Below are positions 20,849-33,839 of a stretch of DNA of 64,000 nucleotides, piece after piece; positions within the stretch are counted from its first letter, which is position 1; each line of letters starts with the position of its first letter. A program made the position numbers and the translations under genes. The DNA is taken from the NCBI GenBank assembly GCA_016584305.1, contig JACEEZ010002750.1, positions 24,172 to 88,171 of the forward strand. Direction: 5' to 3'. The notes beneath the pieces are model-generated. The model had not been told where the DNA came from and did no database searches. It worked only from the letters and a program-made list of their open reading frames with translations. This DNA is from Chionoecetes opilio (lineage: Eukaryota; Arthropoda; Malacostraca; Decapoda; Majidae).

Positions 20849-21640
20849 TCATGCCATTTTGTGAAACTTCAGCACCCAAGGCGTTGTGGCTAGCGCATTG
20901 TCGTGATGCAACCCACTCTCCCTTTCCACAGTTGGCGTTTCGTCTCCTGCGTCTCGCAAACGCTTCAGAAATTTCCAAGAAATAGTCTGGTGAAAAGTTT
21001 GACCAGGAGGAACAAATTCTTGTGGAATTCTCTGCATCGAAAAACAAATCAACTTCTTGACATTGAACTCACTTGACGTGCTTTTTTGGTCGTGTGACGT
21101 TGGAGCTTCCGTTGACTTGACTTCGTTCGTTTCCGGTCGTGCCGTAGCAAAAGCTTCCTCACCGTGAGAGCATTCGAAAAAAGGTATGGTCAATTCAACT
21201 GTTCCTTCAGTCCGACACGCATTATTCGTGACTGCTTGATCGTCCTGAGCAAGCGAGGCCACCATTGTCGCTGCAACTCTTCATCCCCAATTCCTCATTC
21301 AATTCGTTGCAAAGCTCCAGAACACCATCAAATCAACAATTCGCCAATAGATCGGCGACATCCTCCAAGATCAGTTCATGAATTTTTGTGGTTTTCATCT
21401 CGTTCGGAGGTTGAACGGTCGCCTGAACGAGGTTGGTCTTCCAGCGACAATTGAACTTCCAAGCGTGCACCCTCGTAATTGTGTCTGTGCTCATGGCAGC
21501 ATCCTTGTAAGCTGTTTTAAGCATGATAACTGTTTCGGCTTGCCGGTTTCCCCAGCAAAAAACGAATTCAGGCAGCACGCTGCTCCTTCCTTTCATCCCT
21601 TGTAAAAATAGACGAAAATGCGCAAAGCCTTCAACAAAGG
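20849..21640 (-). pseudogene. Mariner transposase remnant
   Basis: On the minus strand, fragments in changing frames follow the order of a mariner transposase. EFVPPGQTFHQTISWKFLKRL and LHHDNALATTPW (20849-21030) match the core around the second catalytic aspartate ('HDNA'). Upstream, MLKTAYKDAAMS, TRVHAWKF and IHELILEDVADL (21330-21540) match the N-terminal helix-turn-helix region. A charged linker with RPETNE and SHDQKST lies between. At least four frameshifts or stops separate the pieces. The third catalytic region lies past 20849 and is not recognisable. It directly follows the right end of the Tigger element. Confidence 0.65.
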
Positions 21641-21944
21641 TCGAACCACGGGCTGTACGTCTCCCGCTATGACGCCAGTTAGCAGACGATGCTGAGGGTG
21701 CCTCATGCGGCATTTCGCTGCGAACTGACTAGGTTTGTCCCACAGAACTATTCCGATTACTTTGGTCGCCTCGGTACTATACAGTACATAATATAATATT
21801 AGTAATTAATATATTAGATATATAATATATATATATTTTTGTATTATATATCAGTATAGATATATACGTACTATATACTAGATATGTACTATCATAATAT
21901 ATACATTATAATAGGTGCAAACCATAGTATACTTGTGTTTTGCT

Positions 21945-22095
21945 ATCAGATCTTATAAGCTGTATTGAAGCATGATAACGCGGTGACACTGATTGTTTTT
22001 AACGTTTCAACTATAACATAAGCTCACCAGCAATCGATCAACATTTTTTCTTGTAAAAATGAACAATAAAAGGCGCAAAAAGCCTTCAAAAAATG
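21945..22095 (-). repeat. Second, more diverged mariner 5' fragment
   Basis: 'cttataagctgtattgaagc' and 'cttgtaaaaatgaacaataa' followed by 'aggcgcaaaaagccttc' parallel the wording at 21500-21640 in the same order, so this is another copy of the mariner N-terminal portion. It is too short and diverged to translate. Confidence 0.5.
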
Positions 22096-22318
22096 GGGGG
22101 TGAGACCTCCTCACCACCACCAAAACCAGTCCTTGCGCACAGGGCCTTCAACCCCGCTTGTGTTCTTTTAAACCATGTGGTTAATCCCACTCCCTGCGAT
22201 GTTTATTGGTAGGGTGTAGTTTTTTTATTACTGTTTTATAAGTCTTATTTTTATTAGGTTAGGACTTTTATGCGTAATCATTTTATATTTGGTAGATTTT
22301 CTTTTTAACAAAAAAAAA

Positions 22319-22578
22319 TGTTGTATCCGATTTTAGGCTATGATGGCTTATGGTATAGCCAAACCGTTTCCAATAAACAATCAGATGTTTCTACCCGCGC
22401 TGGTTAATCTTCATTATAAGATCTCGCTTCCCTCATGGGAAAGTATTGCCTCTCTCTCTCTCTCATCTCTATATAGTATATATCAATATATATATCATTA
22501 TGTGTAGATAATTCTTATTTAATTATGCTATTAATACTATCATTCATTAAGACAGCGATTACTTGTATAACTGTTACA
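22319..22578 (+). repeat. Possible solo LTR with adjoining primer-binding site
   Basis: The stretch begins TG and ends 'gttaCA', contains 'ccaataaacaatc' (a possible poly(A) signal), and is followed at once by 'gtggtggcagttcgc', which resembles a primer-binding start. No second LTR or gag/pol was found nearby. Confidence 0.25.
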
Positions 22579-23156
22579 GTGGTGGCAGTTCGCCGCGACC
22601 GCGATCAGGTCACCCAGGGTGCAGATTTACACTTCTTTTATAAGAACCTTTAACAGTGGAGGCGAGAGAGAACATTCAGAGAGGAAAGAGAGAGTTGTGT
22701 TTCACAGAATACATGTAGGGTTACTATATTTTTGTTCATATTGTGAATCTTTGATTGACGGCGCACTTAGTAATGATTTGAATACAGTGACTTAACTTCT
22801 GTTCAAAGCCTAATTATTTTTGTCTGTCCCCGAAAACAGCCTGGTGATCACTTCCAAGTTCTGGGGCCGGATGTTCAAACATTCGTGACTTCCGCCTCTA
22901 AGATCATCTTAGTGGCGTTCTTATCGGCCATCTTAGATCTTTGGGCTACGACACCACACATTGTAATTTTCAAAGGACCGTCCGAATGTTCTTAGCTCAC
23001 GGATGATGCGATCTTCAAGCTCGTTCCGTTCCGTTCCGATAATGAAATGGAACCCAGCTGACTGTCGTTGCCAATCGAGGAAAGATTTGCATCAACCTTG
23101 GGGTGGTTTGTTTAGCCCAATCATAATGCACAGTCAGAATGTAACAAACAGTACAT

Positions 23157-23323
23157 GCCTCCGCAAGGGAAAATATCACAACACTGCCTCCACAAGGGAA
23201 CTATCACAACACTCCTCCCCAAGGGAAAATATCACAACACTGCCTCCAACAAGGGAAATATCACACACTGCCTCCACAAGGAAATATCACAACACTGCCT
23301 CCACAAGGGAAATATCACAACAC
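23157..23323. repeat. 28-bp tandem repeat, six copies
   Basis: The unit is 'cctccacaagggaaat' plus 'atcacaacactg', with small indels between copies. Confidence 0.9.
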
Positions 23324-24144
23324 TGAAGACTATACTCACTAATACCTCCTGTCGAGTGAGTCCCCACTCAAAAAATTCAAACTTATAACCTCAATATAAC
23401 CTAACTCTGGTAAAATTATAGTTCTTTCCTGCCCTTAGGTCTTGACTAGGAGGTTATTGGTAGGGTTAGATAGTTATCATGAGGTTAGCTTATAATTTTT
23501 TTTTTATTTTTTTTTTTTTTTTTTTTTTTTGTTTTTTTTTTTTATTATTTTGGGGGGTCCTTTAGGACTTTGGGTGGGGTGACGGGAGGTTAAAGGGGTA
23601 ACTCTCCCCCTTTATAATACGTTTTTAGAGGTATCTGAGGGCTCTGTAAAGGGCTGAGAAAAAAACCCTAATAAGGCGGGAAAAACATTATATTTTATCG
23701 TTTTAGCCTAGCGCGAATTATTATATTGAATTGAATTATTAATAGCTGCCACTTACACACCCATTGGTTAAAAATTTCGTGTAGTGGGCTTTCACCGATT
23801 TCGAGGCCGAAACTTAGTTTTTCTGAATAGTTTTGATGTGATTGAATGAATATTGCACTTTGTTTTTGTCAGAAATAAATGTTTGTTTACAGGTATGGGG
23901 GAATGTAGCAGTGGCAAACCTTGCACTGGCCCTCGCATTGGGGGCTGCCATATTATTGATCATTTTATTTTTTTCTTGATATCATCTGTTACTAAACCAA
24001 ACCCCACCTCTAACCAAACGTACTCTGATTTAACTAACTTAACCGGTTCTGGGGGGTGAATAACGGTAGATTTTCAGTAGTACATGTAACGCCATTATTA
24101 TTTCAATTATACCAATTAGTCCATGATCCAAGACCCTAAAAAAA

Positions 24145-24179
<35 letters not shown>

Positions 24180-24499
24180 AAATAAAAAAAAAAATAGAAT
24201 TTTGGGATATCGGTACCACCCGGGTGACTAATTTCTCTTGGTGTTTTTAGCTTCTACATGTCTCCTAGTTTATGTTTTGATATGCTAGCCTTTGCACACT
24301 GGTAGCTTAATGGTCGTTATCAACTCTTGAATAGACAACCCCTACCGAAAATTCAGAAAATTTTAAATGTCAAATTTGGGGACAGGAAATGCCTAAATTG
24401 TCACTAAAATGAATTTAGTAATTGTCATCTTTAATACAATCCTGTAAATACACACTAAGCATGCCATGGTGCTTGTACTTACTATTATGGAGAGGGCCA

Positions 24500-26215
24500 A
24501 TTAATCCTCCTCATATCATCTAACGTCAGACTCGGAATCTGACTGTTGTGCTACCGGCTCTTCTTCAATAGCCTTGTTCTGGCATGTCTGTAACCTGCCC
24601 ATGTCCGTACACTTTCAGGCCTGGTGCTGAGCAAGTGCACTTAGGGAGTTCGCATGACCGCACACACTTGGGCAGGAGCAGTATGCTGCAAACAGCATCT
24701 GGGCTTGTGAGCCTCGCATCAAGTTGACATCAAGCTTGCCGTCCTCACGTCATCCAGCCCCAGCAGTCTGTTTGGTTCGCAACAAATGGCTGGCTCTGCA
24801 GACTTTCTCCTCCGATCGCAGCCTGGTAGTTTGCACGTATGCATGCATGAAGAGGCAGTCCTCACAGGAAGGAGTTGACTTGACTCCACCTCTCCACGTC
24901 TCGCACAGAACAGCTTCACCGAAGCTTGTTCCCTCAGTTGTGTGGGTGATGGCAGGTACATGTGGCCGGTTGATTTCCTGTAGCTTCTCAAAGAGTTCAG
25001 GAGACACCTTCCCATGACGCCCAAGTTCGTGGAAGCATCCTGGTATGTCTTGTCCATCTTTCACCTGCTTGAGTGTCGTCATCTTCCCCCGGCCAGCGCG
25101 AATGCACTGACGGTATCACAGCCTGTAAAGGCATGCATACCAATCAATGATCACACACGCTACCTCCAGTGTACGGATCATGTGGTTGGGATATCCAGGA
25201 ATCTTGTCCGGTTCTTCCGTCCCGCACTTCTGGAACAGTGGATGGGGATCTTGTGGCACATCCCAGACACAGACCATGACGTCTGTATCCCTCTGCAGTG
25301 ATGATGACAACTTTACACAGATTCTGCTGCATGAAGTCATGGAGAAGGAGGCGTGTGTCTGCTTCTTCTTGACTTGACTTAAGCTGCAGGAGCCTCGTCC
25401 CACTGCTCTTTGTGATCTTGAAGCGAGCTGCTCACATGTGACATACAGCTCCTTGCCCTCGAGCTTCTCCCTGTGCTGTGGTTTTTTCCATTCTTCTACC
25501 AGGAACTTGATGAACTTGCCCTTGTTGGAGACTACCGAGTAACTTTCTCCACTGCTGGGATGTTTCCCGGTTTGAATGTTCTTGAAATGGATCCCTTGGC
25601 CCTGCACTTCTGTTGGCTCGTCCTGCTCTTTTGATGGATGTCTCTTGTAGCGTCAAACACAACATCATGCTCCTTCGCTTAGCAACCCTCTGGACAAGCG
25701 AGACTCAGTGCGTGCCTGCAGCTGTGCAAAAGTGTTGTCGTTTCCCTTCATTTCTGGACCAGGCTCATCCATCAATTATGGTAGCAGAGGGGCTCGGGGA
25801 TCACCTCTGCAGGATAAACCATTCCTCTCAACTCCTGCTAGGGCATCCTTGTTGGTCTTGCGGAGGACCCATCACCGCTGCAAGTGCCCATGTGCAAAGG
25901 CCCAGGGGATGAGCCAAGAACATCACTCATTTTGAGCTTTCTGTTCTCAGCAACAAGGATCATCTGGCCCAATAGGTTCCTGTCAGCCTTCAAGATAGCC
26001 TCCTTGGCATGGCCTTGGAGCGTGGCTTCATTCTGAGGTTCGACGTCTCAGTTTCGTCTTCGTCATCGTGTCATGAAACTGTATAGTTGGCGTATCGGTC
26101 TCCAGGCGCTCTTCCTTGAAGGCTTTGATATGCATCCTCCTCCGATGTCTTAGGCCCCTAGAAGGTCTTTGGCACCTTCTGGGTGTTGCTGTAGCCCCCC
26201 CCCCCCCCCCCACCC

Positions 26216-26250
<35 letters not shown>

Positions 26251-29200
26251 CCACCCGTCGCAGGTGACAAACTGACAGATCTCCCTGCTCTGCGTGAAGG
26301 GGTTTCAACCCAGCTGGTCTCCATCGTTGAACTAAAGATTGGACATCGGCTCATCTCTCTAATCCTGGCATCTTTATGTCTGGGTGGCTGAAGTGCAGTA
26401 TCCTTTTGGCCTACTAACCATGGCCCTAGCTGCCTCAGTATCTGCTGCATACTCCGATTCAGGTAGTACCTGGCGACAGCTCCACCTTTCAGGCTGAAGC
26501 CTTTTGTGCCCCCTGTTGTCTGGTGTTCCTTTGTTGAATCGTCTCTTCGATGGTCTGGTCCACAAGTATCCGTCCAAGTGATTCTTGCTACCGATCTGGA
26601 CCGAAAAGCCACCTTGCATGAAGTGGTTCATGGACCTCTGGGTGTTCAATGGCAGTCGAGACATCATGGCATAGTATAGGTCAGGAATCGGGCATAGTCA
26701 CCTTGTCATAGCAAAACACCACGGTATCATCTGTCGGATTGCTCCTAGGTGAAGCATTCCAGTTTGCCCTTCTCCTGGAGCTCGAACGCAGGTCCCAGCA
26801 TGATCCAACCATGTCCAGGTATGACATCCAGAATGCTGAGAGTTTGTGTTTCATCTCTTAGGGTCTCAAGTATAAACTTGGAAGAGCATTCAGGATATGG
26901 TGTGCATGATTCGACTCTCCATCAGCTCTTGAAAGGTTCCCTGAGACACATTGCTGTGGAAGCTTTTTGATGTTTTCTTCAGTGTTCCATCCAGATGGTG
27001 TATGTCCCTTGACTGGTTTTTTCTTCTAGCCATGGAAGTAAGCCTTTCCATGCAAGCCTCATCAGTTGCTTCATACACGGGTCTGGAACAAAAAAAAAAA
27101 AGCTTGTCAGTCCTCACTGCTCTGTTGTACCTCCGGCCGTCCATCACCCTGACACTGATCCTTCTGCGATGACACCTGATTCCACACCAATCTCTAAGAC
27201 CTGCATCCTGAAACTCTTCCCTATGGTGGAGAGGAGATTGCGATTGTGTGGAAGACGCCATCCTGATGAATAATGTTCTTGAACTTCTCTTGTTTCCAGA
27301 GAACCTCGGCAGCTTTGGCATAGAGTGCTTGATCAACACGCACACAATCTTGTTAAGCTGTAAGGACCTGCATTATGGCATGCGTTTTGCTCCAAGACTT
27401 CATTAACGTGGGACATTTCTGTGCGGGAGCATTGCTAGTGGGCAGGTAGCTTACAGTGTCCGGACCATGCAAATGTGCTCTGCGGATTTTGATGTTGAAC
27501 CCAGTCCCAGACGCTGATGGACTGGTTCTCATGGTCTGACATTCGAGTAAGAAGCCAGATATGGTTCTTGGTCTTTGAATCCTGGACCTCTTGGTAGTGT
27601 CGACATACGCAGTCCTCGATCCTGGGTGGCCCTGCACGCCGCCCAACATTGTAATATTGCAAATTGATGCGGTCCCGAGTGATGCTTCTTATCTTGGACT
27701 GGTAATTTCTGTCAGGACCTTCTCTGGCACAGAGCCTGCAACCTGGAACTGGACAGCAAATGCCATTGACTCTGTGAGAAGTACCTGCTCCACTTGTTCT
27801 CTTCAAGTCCGGTCCGATGGTTTATCCCCAGGCCAGGGTTGGTGAACACAGCCAGGGTAGATGTTTGCTGGCAGTGGAATGTCATCCTTTGAACATTCCG
27901 CTTCTGGATACAAAGGGCTGTATCGTCTCCTCAAACTTAAGTAGGAACACACAGTGGCCAAGACGATTCAGAGTTGGATCAGTTCTGTGTTTCCTGTCAA
28001 ACACTTTAGCATTGGACAGCAGTACGTGCTTGGGTGGCTTTGTCTTGCCACTGGGGGGGGGGGGTAACAGCAAGACCAGTCACTGCCGAAGGATGTGGCA
28101 AGACGTTGAGCTCTTTCAGAGGGAGTTTGACACTAAACACTCTCCTTCAGCAGGTGTGCAGGAATTTAGTGACTGCTGCAGGAATACATTCTGATCCTGT
28201 ATCGGGAGGCCTGGCTGACTCACATCTTGCTTATTGATCTCATTCCTGCAGCTGCATTCCTGCTTTGGTTTAGATATCTTCAGAGTTAGCTGCTCTTGCT
28301 TCTTGCAATCTTTTGGCATTTTGTGTGCTTGTCGGCAAGGTCGTCCATTGAGAGGCTGCGTGGATAGATTAGAAGCTTTCCTTTCTCATCTGGACAAGCG
28401 TAGTGATTCCCCAAACTGGTTTTCAATCTTTCGCGAACATGTTTCTTTGTGCTGGTTGCAGTTGGATAATACCGGAGCTGGACATCATGATCTCTCAAGC
28501 CTAATGTGAGTTTATCATAGGCCAGTACCTCTGGGTTGGGGATAATTCAGTTCTTATATACAAGAAGAGTTCCTCGAGGGCTTCTATTCTCAGCCTCTTC
28601 GTAGCGTGCTCCCTCGCTTTCTTCCTGATTTTCACCTGCACCAACCTGGCGGCCGCTGGGGAATCATCTTTTGTGAAGAGTTTGTAGCACGACTTTGTGT
28701 AGTGACCCTCTGCAGCACAGGTCCCTCTGCTAAGTAAACCAAGGATTCTCGTGTTTAGTTTCCTTGTTGCTGCTCCTGCGGATCTTCTCATCTGCTCGTA
28801 GCTCAACACACTGGATAGTGGCTTCCCTTGTCCTTGCTGCTTTCATGTACTTGCTTGACTTCTCGCAGAAGGAACATACTTTGGCATACACCCTGCTAGT
28901 ACTAGGGGCAAGCCCTTGATGCCCTCCTCCTGGGGGTCGACGCTTGCTGTTCTATCTTGACCCCCTTGTCAGGATAGAATCCATGACTTCTTCATTGTAA
29001 GAGACTACGACATTTACGGTGATAATGTATGTGGGTATCCTCCTTCTCAAGGCCCTTGGCTGCTTCCAGGACTGGATCATGCTGCCTGATCTTTCTGCAG
29101 CCCTGGCAATGTGTGTTCCAGGAGTCCAAAATCCTGTTGGTGACACAGAAGCATCGCTGTCATCATCAGAGCGGGGATATACAGTCGATCCGTGCTCTCT

Positions 29201-29263
29201 TCCTCGCTGATGGTTCATCATGCCGTCGAACATCATCACACACCGCAAAAAAAATATCACCAT
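24500..29263 (-). pseudogene. Large multicopy protein with PIN/XPG-like acidic core and CXC tail, broken (copy A)
   Basis: Fragments on the minus strand follow the order of an uncharacterised protein of about 1500 residues that is repeated in crustacean and cnidarian genomes. N-terminal zinc-type motifs are CSFCEKSSKYMKAARTRE (about 28840-28885) and CAAEGHYTKSCYKLF. Then follow GKLLIYPRSLSMDDL, GKTKPPKHVLL, GTSHRVNGI, a middle region (FQDAGLRDWCG, MDGRRYNRAV, MQGGFSVQIGSKN), ELYVTCEQ and DTDVMV (about 25280). MHAFTGCDTVSAFA lies at about 25090-25135, followed by ELFEKLQE, PSCEDCLFMHA and CVRSCELPKCTC (about 24630-24665). DTD and GCD resemble metal-binding acidic residues of PIN/XPG-type nucleases, and the cysteine tail resembles CXC DNA-binding motifs; both assignments are inference. 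At least ten frame changes make it a pseudogene. Confidence 0.6.
26196..26249. repeat. Poly-C tract (about 50 bp)
   Basis: Almost pure C interrupted by two A. It lies within the copy A pseudogene and has no counterpart at the matching place in copy B, so it is an insertion or a consensus artefact. Confidence 0.9.
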
Positions 29264-31734
29264 TAAACATTACATGAACAAACAAAACCAACACAATTTA
29301 CATGGAAACCATTCTACAATATGTTTGCTCCTTCCAATAATAATTATCCCCAAAATATCACAAAAAATCACAATTGAAAATAAACCCCTAAATATGGGGA
29401 AACTTGAAATATCATCGGAATAACTCTTGTAGAGAATCAAATTATCTACAAGAGCTGTTAGAATATATTTTTCAATTTCTCCATATTTAGGGAATTTTAT
29501 TCCAGATTTATGGGAAAATAACCCAAAATTACTTTTTTTTAGGGTACCTCCCAAAATATCGAGGAAATTTGAAAATACCTAGGGAACAACTCTGGTAGAG
29601 AATCAAAATTCTTACATACGTGTCCAAAGTTCGGCAACGATCGTGTGATTGATTTTTAAAGAAATGAGGAAAACCCCGAGCGTCCACGCTGAAAATCTTT
29701 TTTTATGGTAGCACCCCCTTGCATCAAAAAATCAGACCAGCTACCGTGCGGAAGGCTATCATATCTTAATGTATTTACAGTCACTCTATAACCATTTTAG
29801 TACCATTCGTGTTTAGTCACCCCAGGTTGGTACCGATATCTGGCCTGGCTCATGGACTACATGGGGAAATGGGGTTCAAAATACCGAATGAAGAATCTAC
29901 ATGATGATGTAGGTAAGAATCATGGACCTTTTTGGGAAAGCCACTACCAAACTAATACCCGACCAATTATTATCCAATGCAACTAGACGACACCTGAACC
30001 TGTCGCCGCTAGGAATTCTCACGACGTCGACGGGTGTTTCCAATTTTTTTCGTCAGCGAGTGTCCTATTTTACCCCGTGATTCAGGATTAAATACCACAA
30101 AAGCCTGAACAGTTAGGTTCGGTTAGGTTGGCCAGTTGACTATATGTCTAGGTTGGTTATGAATGCGCGGGGTGATTCCCCCCCCCCCAGCTTCAGCACC
30201 GAAATAATAACCGACTTGACATATTAACAGTAGATGGTTAGGTTGAAATGACAAGCCCTGCATTCTAGTGATTTTTGTGCTTTAGGGAGATCCCCCCCCC
30301 AGTCCGCCGTGACAATATGAAAAAACAAAATTAATTACGAATTTGAGTTATATGGGTCCTATGGCAACACCCTGTAGCCTTTGGCTTTCGAATGGTGAAT
30401 TAATTTTTCTGTCGGAACTTTTTTTAAATGTCCCATAGCCGAGGGGCATTTAACCTTTCAAAACTTGTAAAACAACAACAACAAAATTTAATTTTTTTTT
30501 TGGAATTTTCCCATATATCAAAACTAAGCTATAAAAACAATAACCCAGCACTCTTCAGGGTGAAGTTTTAGTTACCCAGGTAACATTCTGGAACCAAAAT
30601 TTTTTTGATATGACAAATGCAACTCTCACAAATTTTTTGGAACCAATGTCTACTCTCCCCAAAGCTCCCCTCTAGAAAAGAGAGAACGAGAAGAATGACA
30701 CCGAAGAAGAAATAAACAGGAGGAAGACAGACAAGGATTCCATACAGAAAGCTAGGCACCCTGTGAAATATGCCTGGAACTTGCCACATAGGGGGCCTGG
30801 CGCAATGACACCCTCGCCTTTGAGCCATTATTAATACCTTTATAAGGGGGGCAAGGTGGCAGATCTTTTATGCATGCATTCATATGTGATTTACTGAATC
30901 CCATAACATCATAGAAAGTATCATTGACAGTAATAGTGGCCTTCCTGCAGCGCACAAACTTTTAGCGAAAAACTTCAAACGCGTTTTTCTCAAACTAGTA
31001 TAAATGAACAATAAAATCGTATCTCCTTTTTATATTTTTGGGCACGATTTTCACGAAACTTTAGGACACACAAAATCAAATATCGTAGAAAAATCTGTTC
31101 TGATTTCATTGTTGTTTTTTAAGTCTTAGTTTTGATAGCGGGGAAAATTATCCTTAACATTTTCTATTGAATATTTTTTTTTTTTTTAACAATTAAAAAA
31201 AAAAAATCGAACACAATTTTCAAAATATTCTCAGAGCAAATAGTTGTAATAAAAATGAATTATCCTATGCTCATGTCACAAGGAAATCGGTCAAAAAATG
31301 GCTGAGGATGCAAATCAAAATTTCATCAAAAACAGACAAAAATAGGTTCTTTAATTTTTTCTAATTTTTCCTTTCATCTGATCGGCTTGAAATGTTCATG
31401 TGATAATAAATTATTCATGACCGTAGATGCAATTTACAATTCACGGCGGCCTCTCCCCTTAAAGGGACTACAGTCTGCGCTGACAGGCTGCCTGCTGAGA
31501 GGAAACTGAGACACAGGCCCTTATCATTTCAAATCCACCCTCACGAGAGAGTTGACAATTAGTTTATTTTATAGGTCTAGCTTGGATCTTTGGGCAGAAA
31601 ATTTTGACGCAATTCTGATAAATCTTTATTTTTGGCGAATTTTTTACAAGTTTTTTTGGGCGCCAATCGCGTCCAAAGCTCATATGTAGACGAATCCGTT
31701 TTGACTTCGAATCGCGTCACGGTGCTGAGTGTGT

Positions 31735-31825
31735 TAAGCGGATTTTGGCACTTCCTCGGGAATTGAAATCTGCTCACCAAGAGTGCCACTGCAGACACTA
31801 ACCACTCTGCCACTACCTCCCCTGT
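31735..31825 (-). mobile_element. Head of a second tRNA-derived SINE type
   Basis: In reverse complement, 'gaggtagtggcagagtggtt' holds a box A-like sequence and 'gcagatttcaattcccgag' a weak box B. Its counterpart in copy B is at about 41925-42005. It differs from the SINE family at 2.7, 48.6 and 63.4 kb. Confidence 0.55.
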
Positions 31826-32504
31826 GTGACCATGAGAATAATGAATTGAGGAGTGAGTTTGCAAGGACGAGATAGGCGTGGTGCTACGTGCAGATAATGT
31901 GGTAGTTATAAATTAGTCAGCAGAGATAGTTTATGGAAGAGCCTTTGGTGCGAATTCAGCAGAGGGACCTAACGTGTGTTAGTCACCATCGTTATTCAAT
32001 AATTGAGGTGATGAGGGACAATCTGCAGGTAGACCACGCTGAGGGAAAAGAGTTTTACAAGAAGGCTGTTGTACAAGCAAGCAAGGGATGGGAGATGAGC
32101 CCCAAGGAGAATTATAGATTGGCAATGAAAGATTATTATATCTGAACCAATAGGTGGGCTGATCATTGAGTGCAGTATACGATAGCGAGCAAATATCATT
32201 ATAATGGTACTGCATTGGCCTGAATGAGAGATAGAGAACTGTGTCTCCCTATGAGTAGAAGAGAAGACAGATAGAGAAGACAGTAAACTGAATGGCACGA
32301 ACTCTACAGTGCTAGTATCTGGTAGAGATGACATGTCTTGAGTGCCAGGCCAATGCAACGTGAGATGTACTCAGGTGATGAAAGTTGGAATGCAAGAGTG
32401 GTAGATGGGAGGGGAATGTGTGTGTATGGAGGACTGCCTAACACAAGCAGAGAGGTGTTAAGACTGCATGTGAGAAACAGGACGCAGTGATTGGGTGGTA
32501 GGAA

Positions 32505-32941
32505 CATGTTGAAGTTCCCAAACTCGGCACACCCACACCTCTGCTATATATTCCGGATTTTCAAACCCGGCAGAACACCCAAACCCGGCGCGTAGTTGCG
32601 GGTCGCCGCTGGGCGCCACCCACTAGGCCGCTTGGTTTCTCCCGCCGATTTGTTTTTTGTTATTGTGAGTGGTGTTGTGACTGTAGAGTTGTTTACACTG
32701 TTATTTTGTGTACTTCTAACAGGTCTGTTATTGGTATTATGGCTCCCAAACGTCCAGGAACACCTCTGGTGGAAGTAAAAGAAAAGGAAGAACAATGTGT
32801 TTTAACTATTTCCGAGAAATTGACTTTTGAAGAAGTTGGATGACTTTTTTCCCTTAATATATCTACGTTCTAAAAGTCGTAAATTCCATTACTCGGCTCG
32901 GCGCTGTCCCGAGGTTGCCGAATTTTGGGAACTTCAACCTG
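32505..32941 (+). mobile_element. Tigger-like non-autonomous element, copy A
   Basis: The ends are inverted: 'catgttgaagttcccaaa' plus 'ctcggca' at 32505, and in reverse complement 'caggttgaagttcccaaa' plus 'attcggca' from 32941. TA follows the right end, and TA precedes the left end in copy B. Inside, ATGGCTCCCAAACGTCCAGG (from 32738) begins a degenerate N-terminal transposase stretch (MAPKRPGTP, then SGGSK, TMC, ISEKLT, LLKKLDD across shifting frames). This is the start of a CENP-B-type DNA-binding region. The catalytic part is missing. Confidence 0.7.
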
Positions 32942-33839
32942 TAGTGTGAGAATGGATAAAATTGAGATGTGAAATGTGATGTGGTATGAGGAGAGCTGTT
33001 ATGGTGCTCTATTACTAACCCAAGTGTGGGGACAGAATGGCAAACTGTGTAGGACTTCCTCATGAAAAGATGAAACCACCATTTCTACCAGATGAACAGA
33101 AAAAAATAGCAGAGCGAGCGCCTTAGGAAAACACACAAACTTGCCGATATCATGAAATTTATATTAGACAATTTAAAGAAAACAAAACAATCTCAAAATA
33201 TTAACCGTATAGATATCAAAATTTATATTAGAAAATCAAAAGAAGAATCTCAAAATATACATAGTTTTCCCCTACTACTGTCGCCACACTTTGGTTAGAA
33301 TATCAGCCTAGAAGCTTTCCTCATCCCATCTATCCATCTGCTACTATCCTGCCCCCATCTGATGTACTACTGCCCGTTCCAGTTCATCTGTTCCTATCCC
33401 GAGCTCCTTGTCTTGCGGACATTCTCCCGGAATGCCCCTCCATCCCCCAACAAAGACACATCCTTCATTTGATCTAACCATCCTGCTGTAACAATCCTTC
33501 CTCACCGTTCACTATGCCCTCCCCTTTGATATGCTTTGCCATAGTGCCATATGACCTCTGATGTCTGACCGTACATTTCCCCGATTGTACACATCTCTCC
33601 CCTCATTCCCTACATTTCACAACCCATGTTTTTCCACTTCTCTCCAGTACCTACACACAATCTCACTGTTTTGATTTTCTACAGTGGTTCACAATCCCAC
33701 AGCACAGCATGCCAGATATGTCGCGGGAGAACAATGACAAAAAAAGGGGATATTGGACTGGAGATCAGTGTGGCAGCCCAACTGATGGTGGCGTGAGTGA
33801 TTTGAGCCGGAATTAAAGCGATAGCTGATATGAGGAAAG

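Larger units (their letters stand above)
24117..29860 (-). mobile_element. Candidate DNA transposon with inverted ends, copy A
   Basis: The left end reads TAGTCCATGA at 24117 and, after an A-rich insertion, GATATCGGTACCACC and GGGTGACTAA. The right end, in reverse complement from 29860, reads TAGTCCATGA and then GATATCGGTACCAACC, GGGGTGACTAA. TA lies at both boundaries if the ends are taken as GTCCATGA. Inside is one large minus-strand gene, now broken. The same ends and gene recur in copy B. I know of no described transposon with this gene, but I could not search for one. Confidence 0.6.

Noticed and set aside
22861..23000. Possible MITE with 'ggccggatgttcaaacattcg' end
   Set aside because: A partly complementary phrase ('ggaccgtccgaatgttc') lies 115 bases on, but the match is short and no target duplication is visible.
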